A stretch of DNA of 64,000 nucleotides from Bugulina stolonifera (Eukaryota; Bryozoa; Gymnolaemata; Cheilostomatida; Bugulidae), in the NCBI GenBank assembly GCA_935421135.1, contig OW285194.1, forward strand, positions 7,982,376 through 8,046,375, read 5' to 3'. A program made the position numbers and the translations under genes. The notes under the pieces were generated by a model. It worked only from the letters and a program-made list of their open reading frames with translations. It did no database searches and was not told the origin of the DNA. This document shows positions 46,991 through 59,070 of this stretch, piece by piece (within the stretch, counting starts at the first letter, position 1; every line of letters begins with the position of its first letter).

Positions 46991-48930
46991 ATGGAGCACC
47001 CTGAACGCAACAAACTGCTCATTGCTTATGTTGATAAGAAATGGGCAAGGAATAAAGTACTACTCTCTATTGTCACTGTACTCAGTCTGCTGGTGATTGG
47101 ACTCACCATATCTGTTATTCTCTTCTTCTGTCTACCTTCTGGCTGCCGGAGACCAAAGGACGTGTACAACTATGCTACACACGTAAGTGGAAAATTTATA
47201 ATAATGATTTAACAAAGCACGATTTTAATACGTACTATGAGGTAAAATATGATAGTGCACTCCTGAAATACATGAGAGTGTATAATGTGAATACTTCTCC
47301 CTGCTGCTATCAAGAACTCAAAGTGCAATACTATAGAATTTGCTGGAAATTGATTCATAAAAGAATGTCTATAGCCTAGCTCTACTAACATCAAAATGCC
47401 GATAATTCCTTAAGCCTTTAAAACCTTTAGAAATATATTATTAGTAATGAATATTGTATGTTACCATAAATGAAATAGGCAAACATTGTATATTTAACTT
47501 TGTCTCCATTGCACTGTAATTTTATCAATATTCACAGTATGTCAACAACCATATTACAGTCATGTATGTGCCTAACTGGCCATTGCCGCAACCAGGGTTA
47601 TCATACAGTAAATAACCGCACACAAATTTTAGAACCCAGAACCAAGTAGGACTGGAATGCTATTAGCTGAGAACATGGGCATACAGATACTATCAACAGA
47701 GAGTCATACCCGAGTGGCTAGAGCTAAGCAACGGTCACAGTATCATCATTCATGGTTCAAACACAGACAAGGACGTGGACGAAAGCGTAATGATCAGAAG
47801 ATCCACAGGTTACCATAGAAACAACGATGGGATCATCGTTCTAAGTTCCATCATTCTGATTTTCATCAACCTGAATTTCACCATCCCAGATTTCATCACA
47901 TTAAATTCCACCATCTTGGATTCCATCATACCGGTTCTTATTCAAGACTCAAGCACAGTCCTAAAAAGCATGATGGGCGATACCAGTCCTCAAGATTGAG
48001 ACCAAAATCTAGACCTGCACCTAGTAGTACACATATGATGCTTACGAATGTTGAACACCATTTAACAACAAAACATAATCCTGATAGGTATGGTAATCAA
48101 CTCCAGTCCACTCGATGGAGACCAAATATATCATTTGTAACTACTACCACTTTTCCGATGCCTACACATCCTAAATTCCACTTTGGACCAAAACTTAGTT
48201 CTGGAAACCATGGTAAGCAACACAAACCTTCACAACTGAAATCCAGCACTGCACCTGTGATCAGTACTGTTTATATGACGCCAGATAATTCAGCTCCGGC
48301 ACAGGTAACTACAATGTAGACGGTCATACATGTAGGCTTATCTATTATCAATGAAACCGGATCTTCAATGCCATATTAGCACACCCAGACATTCTAAAGT
48401 TGACAGCCATAATACTAATAAAACTTAGTTAAAACCTTGACCTTTGGCTCTTAAAATATTTTATTAATCTGTTATCATATGCATATTTTACAGAGTGATG
48501 AGTCACACGTGACATGTGAAAGTACCGGAGGGGCAACTTGTACTTTGGTGTTCAGATATCGATGTGGACCGAGGATATCTACACCACCCAACAATACTAC
48601 TCCAGCTACAAGTACTCAAGCAACAGTGCCAGTTTCCAGGTCTTTACGTAGTAATGTAGGCCCAGTTCCAGGACTAGGTGTTGGTCCACAGAACACTGGA
48701 ACTACTATAAGTATTCCAATGGGGGGGGGGGGAGTTTTGTGACCTCACTTCCTGTGCACGGTATGAGGCTTCAAAGAGCTGTCACTACAATTATTGCACC
48801 TGGTAAAGTCTATTGTAAAATTACTGTCTCTACTACACCAGCACCAACGGTTACGGAGAAAGCTTTGTCATCGTCAACAGACCGTTTTGTTGGTGGCAGT
48901 TGCATGGCTTTCCCATTTGTTCTTTGCTAA
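46991..48930 (+). pseudogene. Cys-X7-Cys family member 2 with His-rich repeat; two reading-frame lesions
   Basis: Exons are 46991-47182, 47633-48304 and 48494-48930, with the same phase-0 junctions as member 1. Exon 1 is almost identical to that of member 1 (MEHPERNKLLIAYVDKKWAR, then a helix). Exon 2 opens with a furin-like RGRKR, then meets an in-frame TAG at 47816-47818. The same frame continues for over 160 codons, including six or seven FHHxx pentapeptides, RLRPKSRPAPSS and RWRPN. Exon 3 has TCES and CTLVFRYRC (Cys-X7-Cys), then a run of 12 G at 48721-48732 that shifts the frame to a stop at 48740. One frame over, the sequence carries on to VYCKITVS and the terminal CMAFPFVLC that the other members share. 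Two independent lesions point to a pseudogene, though the G run could be a sequencing error. Confidence 0.7.
48721..48732 (+). repeat. Poly-G run (12 G) in a coding exon
   Basis: The run follows ATTCCAAT in exon 3 of Cys-X7-Cys member 2. With 12 G the frame stops nine bases after the run, at a TGA. The conserved C-terminus lies in a neighbouring frame that a run of 13 would join. Homopolymers of this length are prone to slippage and to assembly error. Confidence 0.9.
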
Positions 48931-49907
48931 AGTGCAATTTTCAGTAAATATGCTATACTACAAGTCATTGTAATGTTTTATGAAAATGCAGTTTATATAT
49001 TTTTTTCAATTTAAGCTATAAAATGCTGAAAATCACCATGGGCTAGTAACTCCTCTTAACTACTGTATACTGTAAGACGAATCTTCTCTAGATGTTTGTC
49101 AAATTTGCTAAGAACACGTCTGATTGGACGGAACTGGTATTCATTTTCTGTTCAAAAATATTAAGAGTTAAGTTGGTAAATCATTCAATTGGTTTAATTT
49201 GTTAACACATGGCAGGTGCATGGCTTTCCCATTTATTAATTTTTAAAGTGTAGTTTCCAGTAACTATGCTATTTATAGGCCTACTATCTTTTATGTACTG
49301 TACAATGTAGGTGCAGTTTACGTATAATACGCATGCGCATACAACATAATATATCTAATACAAGCAGTGATAGCTACATTCACCCCTGACGCGCTGCAAA
49401 AATTTTAGCGAAATCGAAATAATTCATACTTACGTAAAAAATAATAATCAAGTGATTATAGTCCCACAACAGAATGTGAAGCGCAATCTGCTGAAGAAAA
49501 CAACTTCACAACCCAGCAAGAAATGCACTGAACACAAGAGTAATTAATTGTATTGTGAATTTGTCTTCTCTAGTCACTTTTCTCTCACTAATAAAGGAAG
49601 ACAACTCCGAATTATAACCGAAAACCTACAGTGTCTGCAGTACATAATAATGGATGCTAAGAATTTACACACAAGGATGTTCATTTGCATGCAATAGATA
49701 TTAATCATGCATTGATGGCACCAATCATAGGTGAAAAATTTTGGCTAACATAAACCATGTAACTTAATAATTCACTAGTATGAGAATGTGATAGTCAAAC
49801 TTGTCCACCGACAGTTTGTTGAGCCAGATTACCTACACACACTAAGGTGACTAGATCCATTGATCAGTGATTACATAGGTGACTGTCTGGTCAACTGTTA
49901 TATTATA

Positions 49908-51709
49908 ATGGAGAAGACAATCTACAAGAAGAAGGGCATAGCTATCGCTCTCTTGGCTATATTTATAGTTATTACCATTGGATTGATTTCTCTTATTGTA
50001 ATAAAAATCACCTTTCTTAGCATTGATGATGACAATAAATTCTACCGGAGAGTAGAGGATAAAGCCAGCAAACCACAAACAGTAAGTCTACAATAAAATA
50101 CATCTACATGTATGAAGACACTATTCTATCTTTACATACATGTAGAACAGATGCATGTACATGTACAAGTGTACATGTACATGTACAGGTGTACATGAAC
50201 ATGTACAGGTGTACATGTACATGTACATGTACAAGTGTACATGTACATGTACACTTGCACATGACATTGGAAGAATCATGTTGTGACTTACACTGTATAT
50301 TACTTACTGCAAGTATACAGCTTGCATGATCTAGTAATTTTAAAACAAGTATTATTATTATTACATACATGTACATGTAGTACGAGTATTATTTAACGCA
50401 ATGAATTGCTTAAGCAGCACCTCTTTACCTATTTCTGAAGATACAAAGCATACACGTTTGTCTTTTTTTTGGCCAGTTCTTTGTAGATACATATAGTGTA
50501 AAATGTATCCTGTAACCATTATAGACGTTAACCTCTTCAAAATCGCACCTTGAATCCAAATCTGAAACACATCTCCCGCTTGAGCCAAAAGTAAGTGAAA
50601 AGACAACTTCACCACCTGGTGATAGTATCACAGGAAAACTTTTCTACAGATATACAGAGACTACGCAGATGGTAAATGCAAATCACTTGTATACATTGAA
50701 CTCTTGTCTTTTTATAAGTTGCAACTTTATTTTCTTAGATATTGACACAAAATTTTTTTTGCAAAACTGAGTGTATAACTTTACTTTGTCCATCATTGCA
50801 ACATTGAACTCTTTATGTATGGTTTTTACCAATAAACACTCTGAATATTTTCTATGGACTTGAAAATATTAATTGTTTTGTCATAAGGAATTATAATCTT
50901 GCACTCCAATTTGAACAACATCTGTTTAATTCCGATTATATGCATATTATGATATGAGGCTAGTGATAAAATAAGTTTTGCTTTGTTACATACAATGAGC
51001 TACACTCTTTAAAGGGCGCCTCATTAATACATTGCCGCTATACACCAAATCACCATTATCATTACAGGTCGGGTATGTGCAGTGTACAGATAACAGGCCA
51101 GCTCTGGCTAGTAGAGACCATGAGACAAATAGACCTAACAACAAAGTAAATGAAGTACATGCTAGAAGACAGGGAATGATTGGTGGTGGTGCAGACTTTA
51201 CTAAGGAAAGACAACCAGGAGTTAGTGGGTCTGCTGGACAATCAGGAGATATCCGACCAGCTCAACACTCAACTTACAAGGGTCGGTCCTTATCACAGCA
51301 GTCTCAACAAGGAGCCAAACTCAAAAGATGCGACATTGTTTCTCGGAGAGTCTGCAAGCAAAGAGTGCGGGATGTGCCAAATGTAAAGCAGGGCAAACTG
51401 AGTGCATTGCAAACAGTGAGGTCAACTCGAAGCAACCGAAATGGCACCCGTCCTACTCTTAGCGAAATTAGCATCACTAAAACAAAGGTGAATCATAATT
51501 CAGGGAGCCATCGTTCACGGCGTTCCGTAATAAACAAGTCTACCATCACCTCTAATTTGGAGCACCTGCTTACTGTTGTTCCATTAGGTGTGACATGCAA
51601 TGCAGGTGACATCATGTACTACGGTTCTAGACAGAACATACATGTACATGTAGGAGTATCAGGTGACCCAGATAAATGTAGGTCAGTGCTCAGTATTCAC
51701 TGTGAGTAA
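49908..51709 (+). CDS. Type II membrane protein, Cys-X7-Cys family member 3
   Basis: Exons are 49908-50081, 50525-50671 and 51068-51709, all phase 0, giving 320 residues. The N-terminus MEKTIYKKKG is basic and is followed by one helix (IAIALLAIFIVITIGLISLI), so the topology is type II, as in members 1 and 2. The three-exon plan is the same. Exon 3 starts with VQCTDN, later has RCDIVSRRVC (Cys-X7-Cys), a furin-type RSRR at about residues 256-259, and ends VTCNAG...KCRSVLSIHCE, again Cys-X7-Cys. The linker is rich in Gln, Ser, Arg and Gly, without collagen-like or His-rich repeats. Cleavage at RSRR would release a C-terminal domain of about 61 residues. The poly-A signal is at 51871-51876. The function is unknown. 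Confidence 0.8.
50153..50265. repeat. TACATG-type microsatellite (intron 1 of member 3)
   Basis: Imperfect repeats of GTGTACATGTACATGTACA lie in the first intron. The Cys-Thr and Val-His open frames on both strands are artefacts. Confidence 0.9.
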
Positions 51710-51876
51710 TTGAACTGTCGTTTTTCGAGACAAATTACTACAATGTTAGGGACTTGTCTGTGGTTGATTACAAAGTAGTACTGTTAACATCCATTTTACA
51801 TATCTTAAATGGAACTAAGTATGTATATCAATCTGATAGAATTTCAGAACTAGATTTGTGACAAAATGAAAATAAA

Positions 51877-53923
51877 ATAATGCTTAATGTATATATACAT
51901 TGTATAATATTATGCATGTTGGCTTTAAAGCTCACTGGAGGTGCTGCTAGATGGCATCAGACATGGAAGCACAAAATTTACAAAAACTATTCTTGGTGTT
52001 GTACATTGACAGGTAAACCATACAATGGAAATTATTGCAGGTTGCCTGGGATTACAATTTAATACTCTGTGTCAGAGTAACCATCTTTTCAATATAAGGA
52101 GAACTGCTTTTGCAACTTCTTATTAATGTGGTAGTGTTAGTAATGCAAAATGAATGAATGTTTCAAAGTCATGATGATTTTCAAAAATTTTATTAAACAA
52201 ACTGAAGAAACTGATCTTAACTAACCAAGAGAGAAAGAACCATTCTTGTAAAAGAATTACACATCTACCAGACCAACTTGTTCACATTTAAGTACCACAG
52301 CCAAGGAAACAATCCATGCTGCTTGCAATATTTATATGGCAATACAGTCTACCAAGATAATGACCTCTGTAGGGACACGCTGTACACGCTGACTTTGTAC
52401 AGATTTCAGACTCTTGGAGGAGAGTTTCCACCATTACAAATATTGGGCATCATGTAGCAATTTGGTCCCTTTTTAAAAACAAACTTTCCAAAGTATTGTA
52501 CAAAATAACATGGAGGATCACACCAGGCAAATATAAAAATCAACTTCTTACATTTCAGTGTCCAGCATAGTAAGATCTACAATACTAGTCTTTGCTTCAA
52601 TGTATAAAACTATTCTAGCACACTCTAACTATGTGCAGGTATAATGGCACTTGTGAATCCGGTACTTGCGCAATACAAAAATAAATATTACTATGTACAT
52701 AAATATTTAAAGCAGCAAACTCAGGAAGGGAGAGAGGGAAGAGTCCGATACATATTTCAAACACGCATACACTCCAGAAAACTGGTGAGACACCACTTCT
52801 TCCTGCTTGGCACTCTTCAGGTTGGGGTTTACTTGTAGATTTACTGAAGGCAGTTCTAAAATGTCATTCTACCAAACTCGGCCTGTATGAACCCTGAACT
52901 CTGAACACAGGAAACACTTTTTTACATTAGCTCTTCTAGTAACTTCTTCTGTTGGAGCTCATTCTTACAGTAAACCACAGAGCTATCTCCCAATGTACAT
53001 GTAAATCTCTGTGGAAACCGCATTTTGCTCAACTGAATACAGAGGAACAAAATGTGAAAAGACTCGACTAGCCTTTATGGGTACTCAAAACCTAACCAGA
53101 TCATTGTGTGGGTGATGCAACATGAGAGCACAACTTCAGCAGTAAGATCAGACTAAGGAAATAACAACGCCATGCCAATGCTGAACTCCATGACAGTGCT
53201 ACGTCAAGTAGAGAAATTCAATGGCAGAAATTCACATTAACATGAATAACCAATATAAGCACATGGTAGGAGACTTACCAGCTCAGCTATAGACATCCCT
53301 GTGCTACCAATCCATCTCTGTTCTGGTCTAAACACAACCTTTGCCTTCTGCTAGATTCCATTAGACGTCTGTTTATATACTACATGTCCATCAAGCCAGT
53401 TACAGTTGCTATAGTCATAGTGGCTATGTGGTGCATTGTATTAGCTCACTGAACTCCTTGTGGAAAAGCTTTGAAAAGCTTACATACAAGTAAATAATTA
53501 TCACTAACATCAACTAACACCCTCAAATACAAGCTAGATGTATATACTGTCCATATATACATCCATATGTTAGCTTCTGGTTGTTGAATGTTAAAGTTCG
53601 GTTGTACTACAGACTGATCTTTCATAATGCGTACATATAGCTCACCTGCAAGTTATTGAGGGAGCAGTGATGATTAGAAGGGATAATACAATGTACATAC
53701 ACCTGATGCTTTTATAAGTCTCATGAAGCAGAAAATACACATAAAAATGAGAATCAAGTGCTCCAAATAAGCTAATAACATGTTAATATTTGCCAGCTTG
53801 GGCCCAGAATGAGCTTCCTCTAGTCATGACAAGCCTAGAAGAATAATGATTAATACACAGGTTTTAAGTCTGCTCTACATTGCGACATTGGCACATGGTT
53901 GAGCATATAAGATGTACATGCAA
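51877..53923. other. Intergenic stretch before the tRNA gene
   Basis: No gene is supported. A plus-strand frame of about 65 codons at 52258-52456 (containing NPCCLQYLYGNTVYQDNDLC) has no ATG, no clear splice sites and an equally open second frame. The rest is AT-rich with short frames only. Confidence 0.45.
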
Positions 53924-53996
53924 GGTTTCATAGTGTAGTGGCTATCACGTCTGCTTCACACGCAGAAGGTCCTGGGTTCGAACCCCAGTGAAACCA
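53924..53996 (+). tRNA. tRNA-Val (anticodon CAC)
   Basis: A 73-base cloverleaf. The acceptor stem GGTTTCA pairs with TGAAACC, followed by discriminator A. The D-arm contains the A box TAGTGTAGTGG. The anticodon stem TCTGC/GCAGA encloses the loop TTCACAC with anticodon CAC. The T-arm CTGGG-TTCGAAC-CCCAG contains the B box GGTTCGAACCC. There is no intron. A T run starts at about 54000, as expected for polymerase III termination. The CCA end is not encoded. Intact stems separate it from the SINEs in the window. Confidence 0.96.
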
Positions 53997-55610
53997 CACT
54001 TTTGGAGACAGGTTCTATATAAGGACCCTATGCCAAAGGTTGGCTATTATGATATTGTGACAATGAATAACTGTCATGGTGATTGCGGTAGAGATACATG
54101 TTTTAAGATAAGCCATAATATGGGCACTTACAAATAATAATAAGAAGAAGTTGTGTCCCCTTTCAACACTTTTCTCATGGGAGAGGACAACCCCTTACTA
54201 TGATCAACCACCTTTGAGCATATTATTATAAGTAAAAAACTTATATATCTGTCTCTTCATTATAGAAGTTTTGTTCTTGGCAGCAAAGTTAACATTTATG
54301 AATAAATACTACAGGTTAACAGCAGAGGAAATTTGAATCTAGCAACGAAAACTACTGAGTTTTAACACACGTATTGTTTCTAGCTGTTGAGCAGGTTATA
54401 CTAAGTCAGCAGTTACTATCTGTCACTATAAGCACAAAACATCAAATAAGGTAGATGCAAGTCATGTATATGTACATGTAAATTTAAGGTGATTATCAAA
54501 CTTTCATTCATTTCACAACTCACTAAACAATGGTAAGTCGTAAAAGGATTCATGATTATTGTTATTGATAGTTAATGTCTTAATAAGAACAAGACGCTAT
54601 GCTTCACAGCAGTTACTGAGACAGCAAGAAATAATAACAAGTTTTCTAGTGTAATTACCCAAAATTTGATATGTTCATAATATGACCATTAATAAAGATT
54701 TTAAAGGGCTTAGTGCAATGCACAGAACTGGTGATACACATGTACGTGTACATGTACATGTGCACGGGAAGAGATCAGTTCCAGGTTTGTGCTATTCTCT
54801 CTAATTATGCATGTATGCAGGTCAAGAATGTTAAGTTCTCTAAGAAAAACATTCTCAGACCTTGGCAATGTTAGCAGGGGTGTGTTTTGTAACAAACCAT
54901 GTAGAACAAAACCTGTTCTATTTCTTACAACCCTTGGTTGTGTAACTGCTAAATCATCAAAAGCTACAGTATAACAGAAGTATCACAATACTGTTATCAT
55001 GAGAACAGGATGAACAAAATGCAAAAAATAAAGGCATAAAGTTTATGTTGATTCAATTATTTTATTCGTTGGATTAGTAGAATAATATTTATGAATGTGT
55101 TCTGTCACCACAACACAATGATAAACAACACTGGTATGCATTGTTATTGTGATCAACATGTGCAACTAGTTCATGGATGGGCTGAGCCTAAGGCAAGTTT
55201 TAAATGATAATTTCACAAAAGGCCACCATCACCTACCTACAACTTTTAATACCAAAAAATATTTACCTCTCTATATCACCGTTTGTCTGAATTTTAATGA
55301 TTATGACATGACTCTTCATAATATGTTACTTCAAATCAATATTTCATAAATTGAATATTTATAAAACTTTGAAAAACTCAACTTCGTACAGTTATTGCAA
55401 TAGTTATTTAAATTTACCAATAATTATCCTCAAATGCAAATAAACGTTAAAAATTTTAAATACATACAATCTTTCTTATTTTTCTAACAACCAAAGGGCC
55501 ACATCAAATAGGGAAAAAGGCTGCAGGAGCCCAATAGGTAGATCTGGTTAACTCAAACAATTTATTGGAAAAATCCATAATCTGCACAATAATATGTAAT
55601 AGCTACCAAT

Positions 55611-55825
55611 GCTGTAACTTATTATAGTTGACCAAAGGCTATACATTGTAACTTACCATAGTCAATCAAGGCTGTAACTTATTCTAGTTGACCAAAGGCT
55701 ATACATTGTAACTTACCATAGTCAATCAAGGCTGTAACTTATTCTAGTTGACCAAAGGCTATACATTGTAACTTACCATAGTCAATCAAGGCTGTAACTT
55801 ATTCTAGTTGACCAAAGGCTATAAC
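55611..55825 (+). repeat. 60-bp minisatellite, about 3.6 copies
   Basis: The unit begins GCTGTAACTTATTCTAGTTG and contains CTATACATTGTAACTTACC. Successive units are identical apart from one base in the first. The unit itself contains two related halves, each with GTAACTTA and a TAGT[TC][GA]A block. Confidence 0.95.
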
Positions 55826-56394
55826 TTAGCATAGTTGAGCAAAGTAAAATCATTTAGCAACAGGATTTTGGGTTAAATTAAAATTCAACTAATTGCTGTT
55901 CCATTCTACATGCTGCCTCAAAAAATATCCTTTTTTATTTTTCTAATATCAACACTTTGCTTGTTCTACTACTTGTTCTACCATTTCTGTTATTTTTTCT
56001 AACTTATACCATTAATGAGTTGTTTGAATGTTTTATCTACTGATAACACCTGCATGTTATCTTTCTGTGGCAGACACTGTTTGTTATATCTTATGTCTAA
56101 TCACATTTATGGTATGAGCATTATATTATTGTAAACTGCAGCAAAAACATGTTTGCAGTAGTAGAAATCTTGATGCAATTTGTGATGTAAAACAGTTGTA
56201 GCTGTGTAATAATGAAGATAAGTATATGGGTTGTACCTTCAAAGCAATACTCATTTACCTCAACAAATTGCTACAAATTGGAAATACTGTTGTATAATTA
56301 TTGCATGTACACTATCGTATTCTTTCTCATGAAGAAGTCTTCTCAAAAGGTCAGAAGAAACTTACCAATTTTACTTTTCACTAGCAATCCCAGG

Positions 56395-56570
56395 TAAGAA
56401 AGCATTGCTCTAAAGAGATCTAATTTGGGGTGGAAAAAGCACTTCACCAATGGCAAAGGATGTAGTACAGGAGCATAATAAGGTTAGATGCCTTATGGGA
56501 ATCAAAACTGGGAATCCCACATGGAAGTCCAGAGCCCTTACCACTAGGCCACGACTGCTCCTCAAAAGGT
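56395..56570 (-). repeat. tRNA-derived SINE, family 4
   Basis: On the minus strand it starts GAGGAGCAGTCGTGGCCTAG with the A box TGGCCTAGTGG. A degenerate B box, GTTTTGATTCCC, lies about 50 bases later, followed by an unrelated body. A mature tRNA fold is not maintained. Only one copy is seen in the window. Confidence 0.65.
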
Positions 56571-57426
56571 CAGTACTTCTTGATAAATGCTTACATGTAC
56601 AGTCATGTAGATAGAAAAAAGTCTTCTATTTTTTTGTATAGCGATAGCATTTATCTGAGCAAATTTTGTAAATATACACTAACGATGGTGCTATATTACT
56701 GTCACATTACAACAATTTTCCCTCATCTGTCTTATGGTGAATGAACTGGTATTTGTTCCTTTACCTAGCGGTATATCAGTTGCTCTGTCAGTGGTCATTT
56801 CTTCATGCACATTTAAGTGCACATATCTCTACGGCAAGATAATAACAAGCTTCACCATGATGACTACAGAAAAATGGGTTTAACAAAATCCAGTATTTAA
56901 TAGTCTGGAGAATAATTGAATGACATAATATATAATATATTTAACTATAAACGCTCATGGTCTCATACGTTTTAGGCTGTGTAATTAATCCTGCCATGCA
57001 TCACATTATTTTGTAAACCGCTGATAATCTGATAATCATATCTTGGTTAATCCGAGACATCTGCCAGAGTTGCCATTTATTATTTAGTGTATTGAATAGT
57101 AATAGAATTATTTGTCTGCATAACAGCCAAAAGGCAATAAGCAATCAGGACCCTTTAATAGCATTCTACTGAGGACTGTATGTTTTTTTCTATAATTGTT
57201 TCAAGTATGATGCAAGCTCTTAAATAAAAACTATACACTGGTGAAGAATATAATTTTTTACAGCCACGTTAGGCAAAGATTATCTATTTCAACAGTATTA
57301 TAGCCTGCAATTATATGGAATTATGCAAGCAGTAATAATATGTGAAATTACCAGTTTGACGTAAACTTGACCATAACTATATTATACTATTATAATATTT
57401 ATTCATGTCAACAGGGTCAAGGATCA

Positions 57427-57434
57427 TATATAAG
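57427..57434 (+). promoter_or_regulatory. TATA box of the F-type lectin gene
   Basis: TATATAAG lies 101 bases before the start codon at 57528. A start of transcription near 57460 would give a 5' UTR of about 70 bases. Confidence 0.5.
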
Positions 57435-57527
57435 TGAACTCAATGCAGATTGGTCACATTATCAGCTACAACCTTCAGACTTGAGTGTTGTACTTATCTT
57501 AATTTTAGAAGCTACGATTGGCTAAAG

Positions 57528-58998
57528 ATGTTGCTGTTTCTCATATTGCTCGGTAAGTCGAACTGCATATGTTAACTGTTTCAATTCAATTTATGTCATT
57601 CTACCTTCAGTTGAAACTTATTACTCCTGTCAAGACATAGGAGCCTCACAAGTAGTACACTGAGCTACTTTATGACTTTGTAAGCCATGTCTCTCTACAA
57701 GCATGTGCATAAATCACCAAATTGTAAGTCTATGCTGGCTACTTCTGTTATATTCAACCTAAAACATACAAGTAGTCTCAAAGCTATAATGTTGTTTAAT
57801 TGTACATTTTAGCGTCGAGCTTCCTTGAAACTGAAGGTATGTTTTAAACTTTCTTATTCTACAACTACTAAAGGCAAAATAGGCTGCCGACTCCTCCACT
57901 TTGAAATTTATAATGTTATAGGCCTACATCTTTACCTCAAATTATCTAGGTTTCTAGTAAAATCGCAGGCCGCACACGCATACAGTATGCACAATTAGTT
58001 CTCTTTACTCTGCCTTTTGTATAGAACTAACTTATTAGTTTAAAGGAATTCTAAAGTCAAATGTACAATGGAAAACTGTATATACATGCAATATGGAAAT
58101 TTAATAGTCAATATAATGGATATGCTAACATTCAAACGGTTGTTATTGTTGACAATGTAGTTTAAAACCAGAATACTTATTTATTACTCTATTGTTCTTT
58201 ATCTGTATATTTTTTAGGACTAACAAGGGTAAACTCAACTGGTAAGTGCCATTTAGTACGTGTAAATTTAGCTAAGAGTGTAGCTAACCACTTGGTTCTT
58301 GGAATCATATTTGGTGGCATTTGGTGAATGGTCTTATAAAGACCCATAACTACTGTTTCTGTACAATTCCATTATGTATAATTGCATTATATGAATTGCT
58401 GTACTCTTCTCATTGTTTTGCTTATTGATTTATATTATACTTGGGGATGCAAGTGATTTTTTTCATATTCAACTAGTAAATATAATCTATCAACCAAGTC
58501 AGTAATTGTTCATAGGCTACCAGTAAGATATAAGACTTATGCATTAGTTCGAAAATAGTGCTCTAAGTTTAACAACTTGGCAGATTATTAAATATGTGTT
58601 TGGATAAAATCAATGTTTATTGCTGTAACAAATTATAGGTTACTAATATATGTGGATTATTTAGAATAACATATTGGTGTCAAGTGTACCACAATATTAT
58701 TATTCTCTTTATGTTACTTGTAATCTGCGAAGATTGCATTTAGTTTCTATTTACTCATAAATATTAAAATTGTTTTATTTAGGTGCCGACAGCTCCTTGT
58801 CTTACCAGGGCTACAGCTCCCTCTATGCTGCTGATGGAGACTATGCAGATGGGAGACCAGAGAAAGTGTTTTGTACTAATGGACAGGTTAGCATTATTTT
58901 ACCAGTGGTCAATGCATTTGGTAGCTTTAAACTTTTGATTGATTGATTGTTTGATTGATTGATCAATCGATCGATCGATCGATCGATTAATCGATTGG

Positions 58999-59070
<72 letters not shown>

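Larger units (their letters stand above)
53997..57426. other. Intergenic stretch after the tRNA gene
   Basis: No gene is supported. It holds a perfect 60-bp tandem repeat at 55611-55825, a tRNA-derived SINE at 56395-56570, a TACATG patch near 54741-54763, and AT-rich filler. Confidence 0.55.

Noticed and set aside
47806..47818. A GT...AG pair that would remove the TAG from Cys-X7-Cys member 2
   Set aside because: The would-be intron, GTTACCATAG, is only ten bases, far too short to be spliced.
50104..50376. Open frames of Cys-Thr and Val-His repeats
   Set aside because: They arise from the TACATG microsatellite in an intron.
52258..52456. Plus-strand frame containing NPCCLQYLYGNTVYQDNDLC
   Set aside because: No start codon or convincing splice sites, and a second frame is equally open over most of it.
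56395..56570. Second tRNA gene on the minus strand
   Set aside because: It has A-box and B-box-like segments, but the stems do not pair as a tRNA and it continues into an unrelated body, so it is a SINE.
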